A model generated the notes under the pieces. It saw nothing but the letters and a program-made list of their open reading frames with translations. It made no database searches and was not told the DNA's origin. DNA of 64,000 bases from Cyathus striatus (Eukaryota; Basidiomycota; Agaricomycetes; Agaricales; Nidulariaceae), in NCBI GenBank assembly GCA_025738555.1, contig JAOVFP010000001.1, forward strand, positions 4,588,001 through 4,652,000, in the 5' to 3' direction. Made by a program: the position numbers and the translations under genes. Below are positions 34,777-45,946 of this stretch, in pieces; within the stretch, counting starts at the first letter, position 1, and each line of letters opens with the position of its first letter.

Positions 34777-34848
34777 TGGACTTTGGTTTCTATGGACTTG
34801 TGTTGGATTAGGTGGGAGTTTGGTTGTACTAGCTGTGCAAGGTGGGAG

Positions 34849-35163
34849 TGTTAGATATTCAGGGTTGCACAGCTTCTTTGACAGCTGTCACATGTCACCT
34901 GTCATACTTGACAGTTCTGTGATTGACAGATATGTGATTGACAGATTGACAGCTGTCAGTTACCTTAGTTACATGGACCTTGGTTGGGACTTTGGTAAAC
35001 AGCCTCAGTATATATACACTCTGTAACTTGGTAGTAGTAAACAAGTTTCCTCCCCATCTTGTGTCTGTGTGTCTGAGTTATCTGCTCCCTTATCACCTTC
35101 CTTGCTCTCTATTATTCTCTATTCTCTCTCCATCCACCCTCTCTATTCTTGTTACTTCTGACA
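34849..35163 (+). mobile_element. 3' LTR-A of the gag-only element
   Basis: TGTTAGATATTCAGG to TTACTTCTGACA; slightly longer than the 5' LTR. Confidence 0.9.
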
Positions 35164-35496
35164 CTTACCTGAAGTCCAATGTACAGTGTGTGAGATGTAC
35201 AATCAGGGCAGTGACCTGCAGGACCGAGAGAGACACAATAGGGTCTGAAGTCCAATGTACAGTGAGCAAGTATTAGATTGAAGTAGTATGTATACAGCTT
35301 ACCTGAAGTCCAATGTACAGTGAGCAAGTGGGGATTGCTACTGTAGGACCTCAGGATTATATACTACTAGCTTATCTACCAAAGTCCGAGGGTCCAAGGG
35401 TCCAACCAAGATCCCAACCCAGGTCCAGTACCTAAGTTTACCTAAGTCTACCTAAGGTTCATTAGTCAGCAGAGAAGTGTCAGATCACTTCTAACA
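35164..35496 (-). mobile_element. LTR-B fragment plus complete LTR-B
   Basis: 35164-35188 is a 25-bp internal piece of LTR-B; 35189-35496 is a full reverse LTR-B. No TSD, consistent with deletion between LTR copies. Confidence 0.8.
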
Positions 35497-35544
35497 CTGC
35501 TTTTCCTTTTGTTACTCCAGATGTTGCTTACACTTTTAATATTA
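35497..35544 (+). mobile_element. Gypsy-like LTR (second copy), left fragment
   Basis: Matches 49870-49920 of the LTR at 49823-51122. It ends with the TTA at which Harbinger inserted. The matching right-hand part is 45946-45370 in inverted orientation. Confidence 0.8.
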
Positions 35545-36057
35545 GGCTCTGTTCGGTTGTACTCAGCTGGCTGACTGCGGCCATGCTGACTGACTGCTTA
35601 AGCTGAATTACTATATTGGGAGAGCACTTTCCCACCTGCATGATAAGAGCGTGACAACCTAAATAAGGTAACCCCTAACCTATTTTGTTCCCACCTATGC
35701 CACCTCATCTGGTATCTGCTGAAATGCGGCAACGCATTATAGCTATTGCAGGCTTCTTTGTGCATGCTGTGGGCATTGCTACAACATTATATGCATCTCC
35801 CTTATACTGGAAGCAAGACTACCACACTTCAAAGCTCTCAGGCCATAATTGGGTGCAAGAATTGATACATGGTCATCCTGATCACATTCGGGACTCTCTT
35901 GGAATGTGATTACATGTATTTCTAGCACTTGTTACAGAGCTTCGATCTTCTTGTGGACTAGTGGACTCTAAAATTGTCACATTAGAGGAACAAGTAGCAA
36001 TTTTTCTGTACATGTGTGTTACTGGACTGTTCATAAGACATGTTGCAGAAAGGTTTC
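35545..36057 (+). mobile_element. PIF/Harbinger element, left part
   Basis: TIR GGCTCTGTTCGGTTGTACTC follows target TTA (35542-35544). The opposite TIR, GGCTCTGTTCAGTTGCATTC, is at 45947 preceded by TAA, so the two ends form one element with a 3-bp TSD typical of PIF/Harbinger. It was separated by the inversion. Confidence 0.88.
35697..36057 (+). pseudogene. Harbinger transposase, N-terminal part
   Basis: ATG at 35697 begins MPPHLVSAEMRQRIIAI. Fungal Harbinger landmarks follow: HNWVQELIHGHPDHIRDSLGM, LHVFLALVTEL, LEEQVAIFLYMCVTGLFIRHVAERF. A TGA at 35907-35909 replaces what is normally an arginine codon, most simply CGA to TGA. The frame continues to 36057 and resumes without loss in the inverted part (FQHSNETIS at 48559 leftward), where the catalytic domain lies. 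Confidence 0.88.
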
Positions 36058-36390
36058 TGTTAGAAGTGATCTGACACTTCTCTGGTGACTAATGAACCTT
36101 AGGTAGACTTAGGTAAACTTAGGTACTGGACCTGGGTTGGGACCTTGGTTGGACCCTTAGACCTTGGTTGGACCCTTAGACCCTTAGACCCTCGGACTTT
36201 GGTAGATAAGCTAGTAGTATATAATCCTGAGGTCCTACAGTGGCAATCCCCACTTGCTCACTGTATATTGGACTTCAGGTAAGCTGTACACATACTACTT
36301 CAATCTAATACTTGCTCACTGTACATTGGACTTCAGACTCTATTGTCTCTCTCAGTCCTGCAGGTCACTGTCCTGGTTGCACATCTCACA

Positions 36391-36407
36391 GGTTATGGGC
36401 CCCGAGC
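36391..36407 (+). other. Primer-binding site of family B
   Basis: GGTTATGGGCCCCGAGC immediately follows the 5' LTR; the first 12 nt are identical to the family A site. Confidence 0.85.
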
Positions 36408-36643
36408 TTTAACTGCTTGCTTGCTTGTCAGATCAACCTCTACTTTGCATCTTTGGACTACTGTTGTTCTGGGATATCCACTACAACTTATCACCTTCCT
36501 TCTTCCCACCCATCTACATTCCCTCAGTGTGCTGTCTGGGATTTTACCAACAGTGCACTTCCCAACTACATTCCTTTGGTCTTTCTAGTTATCCTAGATC
36601 AACCACCTGCTTTCTCTCCTCAGAACCAGACATTGGTGACACC

Positions 36644-39600
36644 ATGCCTATTACTTGTGAATTCTGCACTCGAGTTGGTCACTCTCTATCCAACTGCTAC
36701 AGATTCAAAAGAGCAAGATCACAGGCTCATAAGCAGGCTACCACTAGGTCTTCCATTCCAGGTTCCACTTCATCCAAAAGCACCTCTCCTGGCATATCTT
36801 CATCTAGTCTGCCATCTTCCACTGGTTCTCCACAGCCTTCTCCCTCTTCCACTGCTTCCAGAGCACAATCCTCCACTTCAGAAGTTACTACTGCCTCTGC
36901 TGATGTCAAATTTGATTCAGAATTCAATGGAGATGCTACTGAATTTGCTGGAAATGCAAGTACTCATTCTCTGGATCCCTCAGATCCTTCCTACCCACTC
37001 CAACTTGATGCAGACTTTGATTGGAACACAGATACAGGGGCATCTTGTCATATGACACCCCATCGCCATTGGGTTTGCAATTATGCACCCAAGAAGGTTC
37101 CAATCAAGTTAGCTGATGGGAAAATTATTTATTCCCAAGGAGTGGGCACTGTGGTCTTTCACCCAGTGATTAGAGGAAAGGTATCCAGATTTATAGAATT
37201 CACCAGAGTCCTGCATGTACCCCAGCTCAGAAACAATCTACTCTCCTGTCTCTACTTAACTCGTTGCAAGGGCATCATTATGACTGCTGGATCACAGTAT
37301 GTTGATTTCAGCAAGAATGGAAGTCTCATATTCTCTGCTTCCATCACTGCCAACAATAATGCATACTTGGATGGAGAGACAGAAGCCCTTTCTGCTGTTT
37401 CTGAAGTAGCCAACATTTCTTCAACTTGTCCCATGGATTTACAGCTATGGCATCGTCGTCTTGCACACCATAATTATGCAGACATTCAGAAACTTATATC
37501 TGAAGATATGGCTACAGGGATTGTCATCAAGTCCAAGGAGAAGCCTGACCCTATTTGTGAACCTTGCTTAGCTGGCAAGATGCATTCTAATCCATTCCCT
37601 TCATCTGAATCTCGCACTTCTGCCCCTTAGAACTCATTCATTCTGACCTCCATGGCCCTTTGCCTACTCAGACTCCATCTGGCTATAGATACTGGATCAC
37701 ATTCATTGATGATTACACCAGATATCGTTGTGTTGCCTTCTTAAAGAAGAAGAGTGGTGCATTTGATGCTTTCAGGAGTTACAAGTCATTGGTTGAGAAC
37801 CAACTTGGGAGAAAGATTAAAGCTTTACAGGATGACAAGGAGGTGAATACATGTCTAATACATTCATCAAGTTCACAGATAGATGTGGGATTGTAAGGAG
37901 ACATACTGCTCCTGCCAGACCTCAGCAAAATGGAGTTGCAGAGCGTGCAAATCGCACTATGGCTGATGATGTTACAGCTATGCTCAATGAGTCTCATCTC
38001 CCTCCATCATTTTGGGGTGAATGCCTATCTTCTATGGTTTATGTGTGGAATTGTCTTCCCACTTCTTCTCTGCCTGACATGACACCCTATGAGGCATGGC
38101 ATGGCCAGAAACCTAACCTTAGCAATCTGCGAGTTTGGGGTTGTACTGCTTATGTCTTTGTGCACAAAGAGCAGAGAAAGTCTCTTCAACCACATATGCA
38201 GAAATGTGTCTTCATTGGTTACCCAGCTGGGTACAAGGCTTGGAAATTCTACAATCCAACCACCAAGAAGACTGTTATCTCAGAAAGAGCTGAATTTGAT
38301 GAAAGGCTCTTTCCTGGTCTATCCAAGCCAACATCTCCAATTCCACCTCACATTATCTCTTCTCCAGAGCCTGCTGTCTATGAATCTACAGACTTATCCA
38401 TTCCTTTTCCTGATGTTTCCATATCACCTCCAAATCATTCTAGCTCTCCAACTAGTCCACCTACAACTCCTATATCATCTCCTACTGCCACACCAAACCC
38501 AACTCCCACTCCCTCACCACCACCTCCTGCTCCTCCTGCTCTACCTGCTACTCCTCCACTAGCTCAAAGACGTCCCAGAAGGGAGGTTAGACCTCCTGGT
38601 GAGTGGTGGAAAGTAATGGGAAAAGGAAGAGTGCCTTCTTCACCTGCTCCTCTACCTGATGACTCAGATGAGGATATTCAGGAGCCTAATCCATTTGAGG
38701 ATAATAGCAGTGAAGATGATCTGGGGGGGTATCTGGAGGTTCAATTTGCTGGAGCTGCATCAACAGGAGTTGATCCCAAGAACTACAAGCTTGCCATGAA
38801 AGCCCCTGATGCACAACAATGGCAGGAAGCTTGCAATGATGAAATCATGTCATTAATGCGAAATGGAACTTGGGATATTGTGGAATTGCCTCCAGGAAAG
38901 AAGGCTATAGGCTCTAGATGGGTATTCAAGATCAAGCCAACTCCTACTGGTGCTGTTGAGCGATACAAGTCTAGAGTTGTTGCAAAGGGGTACTCACAAC
39001 GTCCTGGATATGATTACACAGAGATATTTGCACCAACATTTCGTCCTGCCTCTCTCAGGCTTGTAGCTGCTCTGTCTGCTATCAAAGACATGACTATGCG
39101 ATCTGTTGACATCTCATCTGCCTTTACATATGGTGAATTGGAGGAGGAGATATACATGCTCCAACCAGAAGGATTCCATCAAGGTGGTCCCAATCATGTA
39201 TGCAGACTTAAGAAATCACTTTATGGACTTAAGCAAGCTGCTAGACAATGGAGAAAGAAGCTTCAGGATGTTCTAACCACTATGGGCTTCACCAGAACTC
39301 ATTCAGACCACTCTGTCTATATTTACACAAAGGGTGATACTAAGATCATCATGCCTGTTTACATTGATGACATTACCATTGCATCAACTTCTCCTTCTGC
39401 TGCTGATGATACAGTCAAGCAGCTTTCTGCCCACTTCAAACTTCGAGATTTGGGCCCTACTTCTTTCCTTCTGGGTGTTAAGATAGACAGGGATCGTCCC
39501 AATCGCTCTATTACTCTCTCACAGCGCCAGTATGCGCTGGATATGCTTGAGAGATATGGCATGAGTGATTGCAAACCTTGTGGAACTCCTATGAATCATG

Positions 39601-40331
39601 GTCTCATCCTGACCAAATCTATGGGTCCTCAGACAGCTGAGGAACGTTCTGAGATGGCCTCCATCCCTTATCTAAGTGCTGTAGGATCTCTACAATATCT
39701 TGCTATCACTACAAGACCAGACATTGCTTTTGCTGTTGGGTACTTAGGTTGATTCAACTCCAACCCTGGCATGCAAAACTGGTTAGCTGTCAAACATCTC
39801 TTCAGATACTTGAAGGGAACTCTTGACTACAAGTTGACCTACAGTGCTGCCAAAGGAGATGAACTCTTCCTCACATATTGTGATGCTTCCCATGGTGATT
39901 GCAAAGACACAGGTCATTCTACTGGTGGTTATGTAACTCTGATTGGTGGAGGTGCCATTGGCTGGTCTAGCAAGTTACAGACTATAGTAACTTTATCCAC
40001 AACTGAAGCAGAGTACATTGCTGCTGTTGAAGCTGGCAAAGAGATACTTTGGATGCAGAATATCATGAAGGAATTTGGCTTCCCCATTCCCACTTCTAGT
40101 CCTCTTCACATTGACAGCCAGTCTGCCATCTCTGTCACCAAGAATCCAGAACACCATGGGCGCATGAAGCAACTTGATCTTTGTTATTTCTGGCTTAGAG
40201 AAACTGTTGAAAAAGGCTCTATCAGCTTGCATCATGTTCCAACTGAAAAGCAAATAGCTGACATTCTCACCAAGCCACTTGCCATTCCAAAGGTTGAATT
40301 CTGTAGAGAGAACATGGGACTTTTACCTTAG
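36644..40331 (+). pseudogene. pol: Ty1/copia pol polyprotein (copy 2)
   Basis: Same domain order as copy 1: N-terminal zinc knuckle CEFCTRVGHSLSNC, protease DTGASCHM, HHCC, integrase core, RT with YIDD (about 39360), RNase H to 40331. Compared with copy 1 it has two single-base deletions in homopolymer runs, one near 37627 (C-run, before ELIHSD) and one near 37840 (G-run, in DDKGGEY), each shifting frame, and it keeps the shared TGA at 39750-39752. RT itself is open. An upstream in-frame stretch to 36425 has no capsid similarity, so the product would start with nucleocapsid-like sequence. Confidence 0.92.
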
Positions 40332-40419
40332 ATTCATTCATTTACTTTCTTTCACATTCTTTCACTTTTACTTCCTTTACTTAACTACATACTTAGAGAC
40401 TGTTCAGATCATGGGGGGG

Positions 40420-40704
40420 TGTTAGAAGTGATCTGACACTTCTCTGGTGACTAATGAACCTTAGGTAGACTTAGGTAAACTTAGGTACTGGACCTGGGTT
40501 GGGACCTTGGTTGGACCCTTAGACCTTGGTTGGACCCTTGGACCCTTAGACCCTTAGACCCTCGGACTTTGGTAGATAAGCTAGTAGTATATAATCCTGA
40601 GGTCCTACAGTGGCAATCCCCACTTGCTCACTGTACATTGGACTTCAGACCCTATTGTGTCTCTCTCAGTCCTGCAGGTCACTGCCCTGGTTGTACATCT
40701 CACA
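40420..40704 (+). mobile_element. 3' LTR-B, short subtype
   Basis: 285 bp, without the internal duplication; followed by GATTG of the zinc-cluster gene. Confidence 0.9.
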
Positions 40705-42010
40705 GATTGCTGACTGCGAACGCACTGTTCAGCAGCTGGAGGCCAAGGGCCACACCATGACTCTGGAGGAAAAGGTGGAGAAGATTGTCCAGCGCTTGGA
40801 GAACAAGGGTGGCTCCAAGAGGAAGCACACCAATACAAATCCAGAGGACATGACAGAGGTGACGCCAAAACTGCCCAAGAAGATGTGAGATGTGCAACCA
40901 GGACAGTGACCTGCAGGACTGAGAGAGACAATAGAGTCTGAAGTCCAATGTACAGTGAGCAAGTGGGGATTGCCACTGTAGGACCTCAGGATTATATACT
41001 ACTAGCTTATCTACCAAAGTCCGAGGGTCTAAGGGTCCAAGGGTCCAAGGGTCCAACCAAGGTCCCAACCCAGGTCCAGTACCTAAGTTTACCTAAGTCT
41101 ACCTAAGGTTCATTAGTCAGCAGAGAAGTGTCAGATCACTTCTAACAGAAGAAGACTACAGCTCAAGCTTCTCAGCACAAGGGAGCAAAGAGCCAAGCTC
41201 TGATCAATGACGAGGCAGTGGAAGGCAACACTAGCAGCAAGGCTAGCCAGTCTGGAAGCAAGAGTCATACCAGAATGGAGAGCCAGGCTGGGGATAAGTC
41301 TGATGTCAAGGTGGAAGAAGTGAGGACATTGGTGGAGAAGAAGGGTAAGGGAGTGGAGAAGACCAAGACAGCCATGGAGAAGAAGGAGAAAGAGGTCTAT
41401 ATATTACCCAAGGTCCACTGCAGCATATGCAGTAAGCTTAACAGGGAGTGCTTGTTGGATCTTGAGTAAGTTATCTGTTTTTTTATTGGAGTTGTTCTGA
41501 CTTGCTCCTAGAGGAAAGAAAATGAACCACAAGGCATGTGAGGCATGTCAGACAAAGAAGGGAAGATGTGACAATGATGGGATAATATGGGGAACTGTAG
41601 TTCTGGGGAATGCAGAGGAACAGAGAATAGGTCTGGAGAAGATGAAGACTGGTAGTGTGGGCCAGGAGAAACTGGTGGAGGAGTTGCAGACACAACTGGC
41701 AGTGGTGAGGTCAAAGTTAGAGGTCGTGGAGAAACAAGTGGATGAATGGTGGACCATGGTCAAGATCCTGAGGGACCAGTTGTTCCTAGCAGAGAATGAG
41801 CACGACAAGTTGGCAATGCAGCTCAACTCTGGGAGCCCCTTATCAGACATGCTGATGGAGGCCTTGGGTAGGAATGTCAACATGCACACAGAGTTGATGG
41901 GAACATTGAATAGGTTGATGACAACCATGCGGGCAGCAGAGGAGGGTACTCTGGTGGAGACTAATGAGTCTGGGAGTAATGAAGAAGGACAAGAGGACAA
42001 CAAGGAGTAA
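40705..42010 (+). pseudogene. Zinc-cluster/coiled-coil protein, C-terminal part
   Basis: Reading starts in frame (IADCERTVQQLEAKG) and is interrupted by a solo LTR-B at 40884-41147. It continues through a Lys/Ser-rich region and a paired cysteine motif CX2CX6C...CX2CX6C (CSICSKLNREC then CEACQTKKGRC, 13 residues apart). A probable intron (GTAAGT at about 41467 to TAG at about 41511) lies between the two halves of the motif. A long coiled coil with Leu/Glu/Gln periodicity follows to the stop at 42010. The pattern resembles a fungal Zn(II)2Cys6 cluster; function unknown. The N-terminal part is at 49296-49639 on the other side of the inversion. Confidence 0.65.
40884..41147 (-). mobile_element. 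Solo LTR-B, short subtype
   Basis: 264 bp with perfect TSD GAAGA (40879-40883 and 41148-41152). Removing it restores the lysine-rich reading PKKKTTAQ. Confidence 0.93.
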
Positions 42011-42110
42011 AGTACAGGTAGATGGAGCAAAATTGTATATACTTGTTTTTTGTGGACTTTAATGATTTTTTGACGTGAGGAGAATGAAAAGTAAGAGTAA
42101 ATGATAAAAC

Positions 42111-42421
42111 TGTTAGATATTCAGGGTTGCACAGCTTCTTTGACAGCTGTCACTTGTCACCTGTCATACTTGACAGTTCTTTGATTGACAGATTGACAGC
42201 TGTCAGTTACCTTAGTTACATGGACCTTGGTTGGGACTTTGGTAGACACCCTCAGTATATATAAACACTCTGTAACTTGGTAGTAGTTAACAAGTTTCCT
42301 CCCCATCTTGTGTCTGTGTTAGTGTTTGTGTCTGAGTCATTTGCTCTCTTATCACCTTCCTTGCTCTTATTATCCTCTATTCTCTCTCCATCCACCCCCT
42401 CTATTCTTGTTACCTCTGACA
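42111..42421 (+). mobile_element. LTR-A
   Basis: Complete LTR-A (TGTTAGATATTCAGG to TACCTCTGACA). Flanks AAAAC/AGTAT do not match because the neighbouring copia B is truncated at this junction. Confidence 0.88.
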
Positions 42422-44011
42422 AGTATGTCTCCTTACAATCCCACATCTATCTGTGAACTTGATGAATGCATTAGACATGTATTCACCTCCCTTGTCATCC
42501 TGTAAAGCTTTAATCTTTCTCCCAAGTTGATTCTCAACCAATGACTTGTAACTCCTGAAAGCATCAAATGCACCACTCTTCTTCTTCAAGAAGGCAACAC
42601 AACGATATCTGGTGTAATCATCAATGAATGTGATCCAGTATCTATAGCCAGATGGAGTCTGAGTAGGCAAGGGGCCATGGAGGTCAGAATGAATGAGCTC
42701 TAAGGGGGCAGAAGTGTGAGATTCAGATGAAGGGAATGGATTAGAATGCATCTTGCCTGCCAAGCAAGGTTCACAAATAGGGTCAGGCTTCTCCTTGGAC
42801 TTGATGACAATCCCTGTAGCCATATCTTCAGATATAAGTTTCTGAATGTCTGCATAATTATGGTGTGCAAGATGATGATGCCATAGCTGTAAATCCAAGT
42901 TGAAGAAATGTTGGCTACTTCAGAAACAGCAGAAAGGGCTTCTGTCTCTCCATCCAAGTATGCATTATTGTTGGGAGTGATGGAAGCAGAGAATATAAGA
43001 CTTCCATTCTTGCTGAAATCAACATACTGTGATCCAGCAGTCATAATGATGCCCTTGCAACGAGTTAAGTAGAGACAGGAGAGTAGATTGTTTCTGAGCT
43101 GGGGTACATGCAGGACTCTGGTGAATTCTATAGATCTGGATACCTTTCCTCTAATCACTGGGTGAAAGACCACAGTGCCCACTCCTTGGGAATAAATAAT
43201 TTTCCCATCAGTTAACTTGATTGGAACCTTCTTGGGTGCATAATTGCGAACCCAATGGCGATGGGGTGTCATATGACAAGATGCCCCTGTATCTGTGTTC
43301 CAATCAAAGTCTGCATCAAGTTGGAGTGGGTAGGAAGGATCTGAGGGATCCAGAGAATGAGTACTTGCATTTCCAGCATATTCAGTAGCATCTCCATTGA
43401 ATTCTGAATCAAATTTGACATCAGCAGAGGCAGTAGTAACTTCTGAAGTGGAGGATTGTGCTATGGAAGCAGTGGAAGAGGGAGAAGGCTGTGGAGAACC
43501 AGTGGAAGATGGCAGACTTGTCAGAAGTAACAAGAATAAAGAGGGGTGATATGAGAGAATAGAGGATAATGAAGGAGCAAGGAAGGTGATAAGGGAGCAA
43601 ATAACTCAGACACAAACACTGACACAGACACAAGATGGGGAGGAAACTTGTTTTAACTACTACCAAGTTACAGAGTGTTTATATATACTGAGGGTGTCTA
43701 CCAAAGTCCCAACCAAGGTCCATGTAACTAAGGTAACTGACAGCTGTCAATCTGTCAATCACATATCTGTCAATCACAGAACTGTCAAGTATGACAGGTG
43801 ACAAGTGACAGCTGTCAAAGAAGCTGTGCAACCCTGAATATCTAACAAGACTAGATGAAGATATGCCAGGAGAGGTGCTTTTGGATGAAGTGGAACCTGG
43901 AATGGAAGACCTAGTGGTAGCCTGCTTATGAGCCTGTGATCTTGCTCTTTTGAATCTGTAGCAGTTGGATAGAGAGTGACCAACTCGAGTGCAGAATTCA
44001 CAAGTAATAGG
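42422..44011 (-). pseudogene. pol: Ty1/copia pol, N-terminal part (third copy)
   Basis: Contains MPITCEFCTRVGHSLSNC, DTGASCHM, the HHCC region and HSDLHGPLPTQTPSGYRYW through DDKGGEYMS, then stops at the truncation. A small deletion near 42897 changes the frame after ISST. RT and RNase H are gone. Confidence 0.88.
43519..43847 (-). mobile_element. Solo LTR-A inside pol
   Basis: Perfect TSD AGACT (43514-43518 and 43848-43852). Confidence 0.93.
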
Positions 44012-44618
44012 CATGGTGTCACCAATGTCTGGTTGTGAGGAGAGAAAGCAGGTGGTTGATCTTGAATAACTAGAAAGACCAAAGGAATGTGGTTGGGAAG
44101 TGCACTGTTGGTAAAATCCCCAGACAGCACACTGAAGGAATGTGGATGGGTGGGAAGAAGGAAGGTGATAAGTTGTAGTGGATATCCCAGAACAACAGTA
44201 GTCCAAAGATGCAAAGTAGAGGTTGATCTGACAAGCAAGCAAGCAGTTAAAGATCGGGGCCCATAACCTGTGAGATGTACAACCAGGGCAGTGACCTACA
44301 GGACTGAGAGAGACACAATAGGGTCTGAAGTCCAATGTACAGTGAGCAAGTGGGGATTGCCACTGTAGGACCTCAGGATTATATACTACTAGCTTATCTA
44401 CCAAAGTCCGAGGGTCTAAGGGTCCAACCAAGGTCTAAGGGTCCAACAAAGGTCCCAACCCAGGTCCAGTACCTAAGTTTACCAAAGTCTACCTAAGGTT
44501 CATTAGTCAGCAGAGAAGTGTCAGATCACTTCTAACAATGAGTGGAGGCAATTCCTCCAGAAACAAGAGCACTAGCTGAGGGTGGGGTGTTCCGCCAAGA
44601 GTGAGGCGGAGCAGAGTC

Positions 44619-44850
44619 TGTTGCATGATGATGTATTAGTCATGTGACAGGTAGAGTCCCTGAGTATTCCATACATGCCTACCCAGTAATACACAGAGGC
44701 TCTTGGCAGGAATAACACACTTGGTCCTTGGGTATATATAATACAACCCAACTTTCACTTGAACAAGACCATATAGCTCAGTTGGTTAGAGCAACTATCA
44801 GATAGGTCCCAGGTTCAAACCCTGGTGTGGTCACTTTGCTACATCTAATA
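44619..44850 (+). mobile_element. S1 short tRNA-bearing element
   Basis: 232 bp with perfect TSD GAGTC (44614-44618 and 44851-44855). It lacks about 7 nt in the tRNA anticodon arm (tRNA-like part 44767-44833), so the tRNA cannot be functional in this copy. Confidence 0.93.
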
Positions 44851-45024
44851 GAGTCAACATGACAAGGCATGTTAGCGGTGTTATGTTCACGAGCTTGCTG
44901 AGCAGCTAGACAATTGCTACAGTGCACATCGTTTTGCTGCTGTTCATGGCTCCTAGCATGTGTAGTCTGAGTCTGCATGCAGGTAGCCATGAGAGAAAGA
45001 AAGGTGTTATGAGAGGAATCCAAG

Positions 45025-45347
45025 TGTCAAAAGTAACAAGAATAAAGGAGGGTGATTGAGAGAATAGAGTGTGATAAAGAAGCAAAGAGGGTGATAGTGG
45101 AGCAAAGACTCAGACACAAACACAGACACAGACACAAGATGGGGAGGAAACTTGTTTACTACTACCAAGATACAGAGTGTTTATATACTGAGAGTGTCTA
45201 CCAAAGTCCCAACTAAGGTCCATGTAACTAAGGTAACTGACAGCTGTCAATCTGTCAATCACATATCTGTCAATCACAGAACTGTCAAGTATGACAGGTG
45301 ACAAGTGACAGCTGTCAAAGAAGCTGTGCAACCCTGAATATCTAACA
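45025..45347 (-). mobile_element. Solo LTR-A
   Basis: Perfect TSD CCAAG (45020-45024 and 45348-45352). Confidence 0.93.
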
Positions 45348-45369
45348 CCAAGGTGGTAGTTTCATATAC

Positions 45370-45946
45370 TGTCATGACCATGCCCCTGGCCTGACTTGGC
45401 AGCAGAGTACAAGGGGGTGACTATGGAGAAGGAAGGGGTGAGTAATAGATGAAGGTGGAGAATGAGAACTCAGGGGATAGGACTTTGGCTTCAGCTTATA
45501 TGCTGCAGTGCACCCCTAGGATTCCTGGTCCTGGATTTCAGAGTAAGGGCAAGCCCTTTGGAGAAGACGAGAGATGGAAGACAAGAGGTCTAACTCAAGT
45601 CAGACGAAAGGGTGAGGATGTAGTTCAATACGAAACTAAAGTCTAATTACAAATCAAGTACTACTTAAATACTGGAGACTTGGAGTAAGTAAAGGCTGCT
45701 GGCTAAGGCCAGTGGAGAAGTACAGTCAGGGTAGGCATACATAGAATGAAGACTAAAACTAATTAAACATAATAAAATGTGTCAGAGAAGTGAGCATGTA
45801 TGGTGGTGTAAAGTGAAACAGATAGTGGCACACTTAAGAATGATAAGTGACTCACTACGAGATGTATACTACATTACTGAGGGGATAGCTCAGTAGAATG
45901 GAAGAAAGGAAACAAGAGTAATCTATGTACAGTAATCAATAAGTAA
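45370..45946 (-). mobile_element. Gypsy-like LTR (second copy), right part, inverted
   Basis: Reverse complement of about 49915-51122 without the LTR-B insertion present there; the outer end TGTCATGACCATGCCCC corresponds to the 3' end of that LTR. It joins 35497-35544 at the Harbinger target site. Confidence 0.85.

Larger units (their letters stand above)
33257..35163 (+). mobile_element. Copia A element, gag-only, with two LTRs
   Basis: 5' LTR-A 33257-33561, primer site 33562-33573, gag 33724-34776, short 3' region ending in GGTGGGAG, and 3' LTR-A 34849-35163. The internal region is only 1287 bp and contains no protease, integrase or RT. Flanks (ATATT and CTTAC) do not form a TSD; a TGTTAGATATT stub immediately upstream hints at earlier LTR-A at the site. 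The other gag copy (14305-16441) is also LTR-A and also lacks pol. Confidence 0.88.
36058..40704 (+). mobile_element. Copia B element, pol-only, recombinant
   Basis: 5' LTR 36058-36390, primer site 36391-36407, pol 36644-40331, polypurine tract ATGGGGGGG (40411-40419), 3' LTR 40420-40704. The flanks differ (GTTTC and GATTG). The 5' LTR has the internal duplication and GACTCTATTGTC while the 3' LTR lacks the duplication and has GACCCTATTGTG. LTRs of one insertion should match, so this copy joins parts of two elements, in keeping with its position at an inversion breakpoint. Confidence 0.9.
42422..44537 (-). mobile_element. Copia B element, 3'-truncated (third copy)
   Basis: 5' LTR-B 44537-44269 (short subtype), primer site 44268-44257, zinc knuckle (44011-43970), protease and integrase N-terminus, ending within the integrase core at 42422. 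A solo LTR-A is inserted at 43519. Again no capsid sequence lies between primer site and zinc knuckle, so the pol-only layout holds in a third independent copy. Confidence 0.9.
44538..45369 (-). other. Probable gypsy-like internal fragment, interrupted
   Basis: Without the S1 and LTR-A insertions, the minus strand gives a continuous frame beginning LDSSHNTFLSLMATCMQTQ next to the end of the inverted gypsy-like LTR and running through NCLAAQQAREHNTANMPCH and WRNTPPSASAL. I do not recognise the protein. Its place, just inside the LTR, suggests the start of that element's internal region. Confidence 0.45.

Noticed and set aside
36425..36643. Upstream extension of pol as a hidden capsid domain
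   Set aside because: The about 70 residues upstream of MPITC show no capsid features, are hydrophobic and leader-like, and are not well conserved in frame in the other copies.
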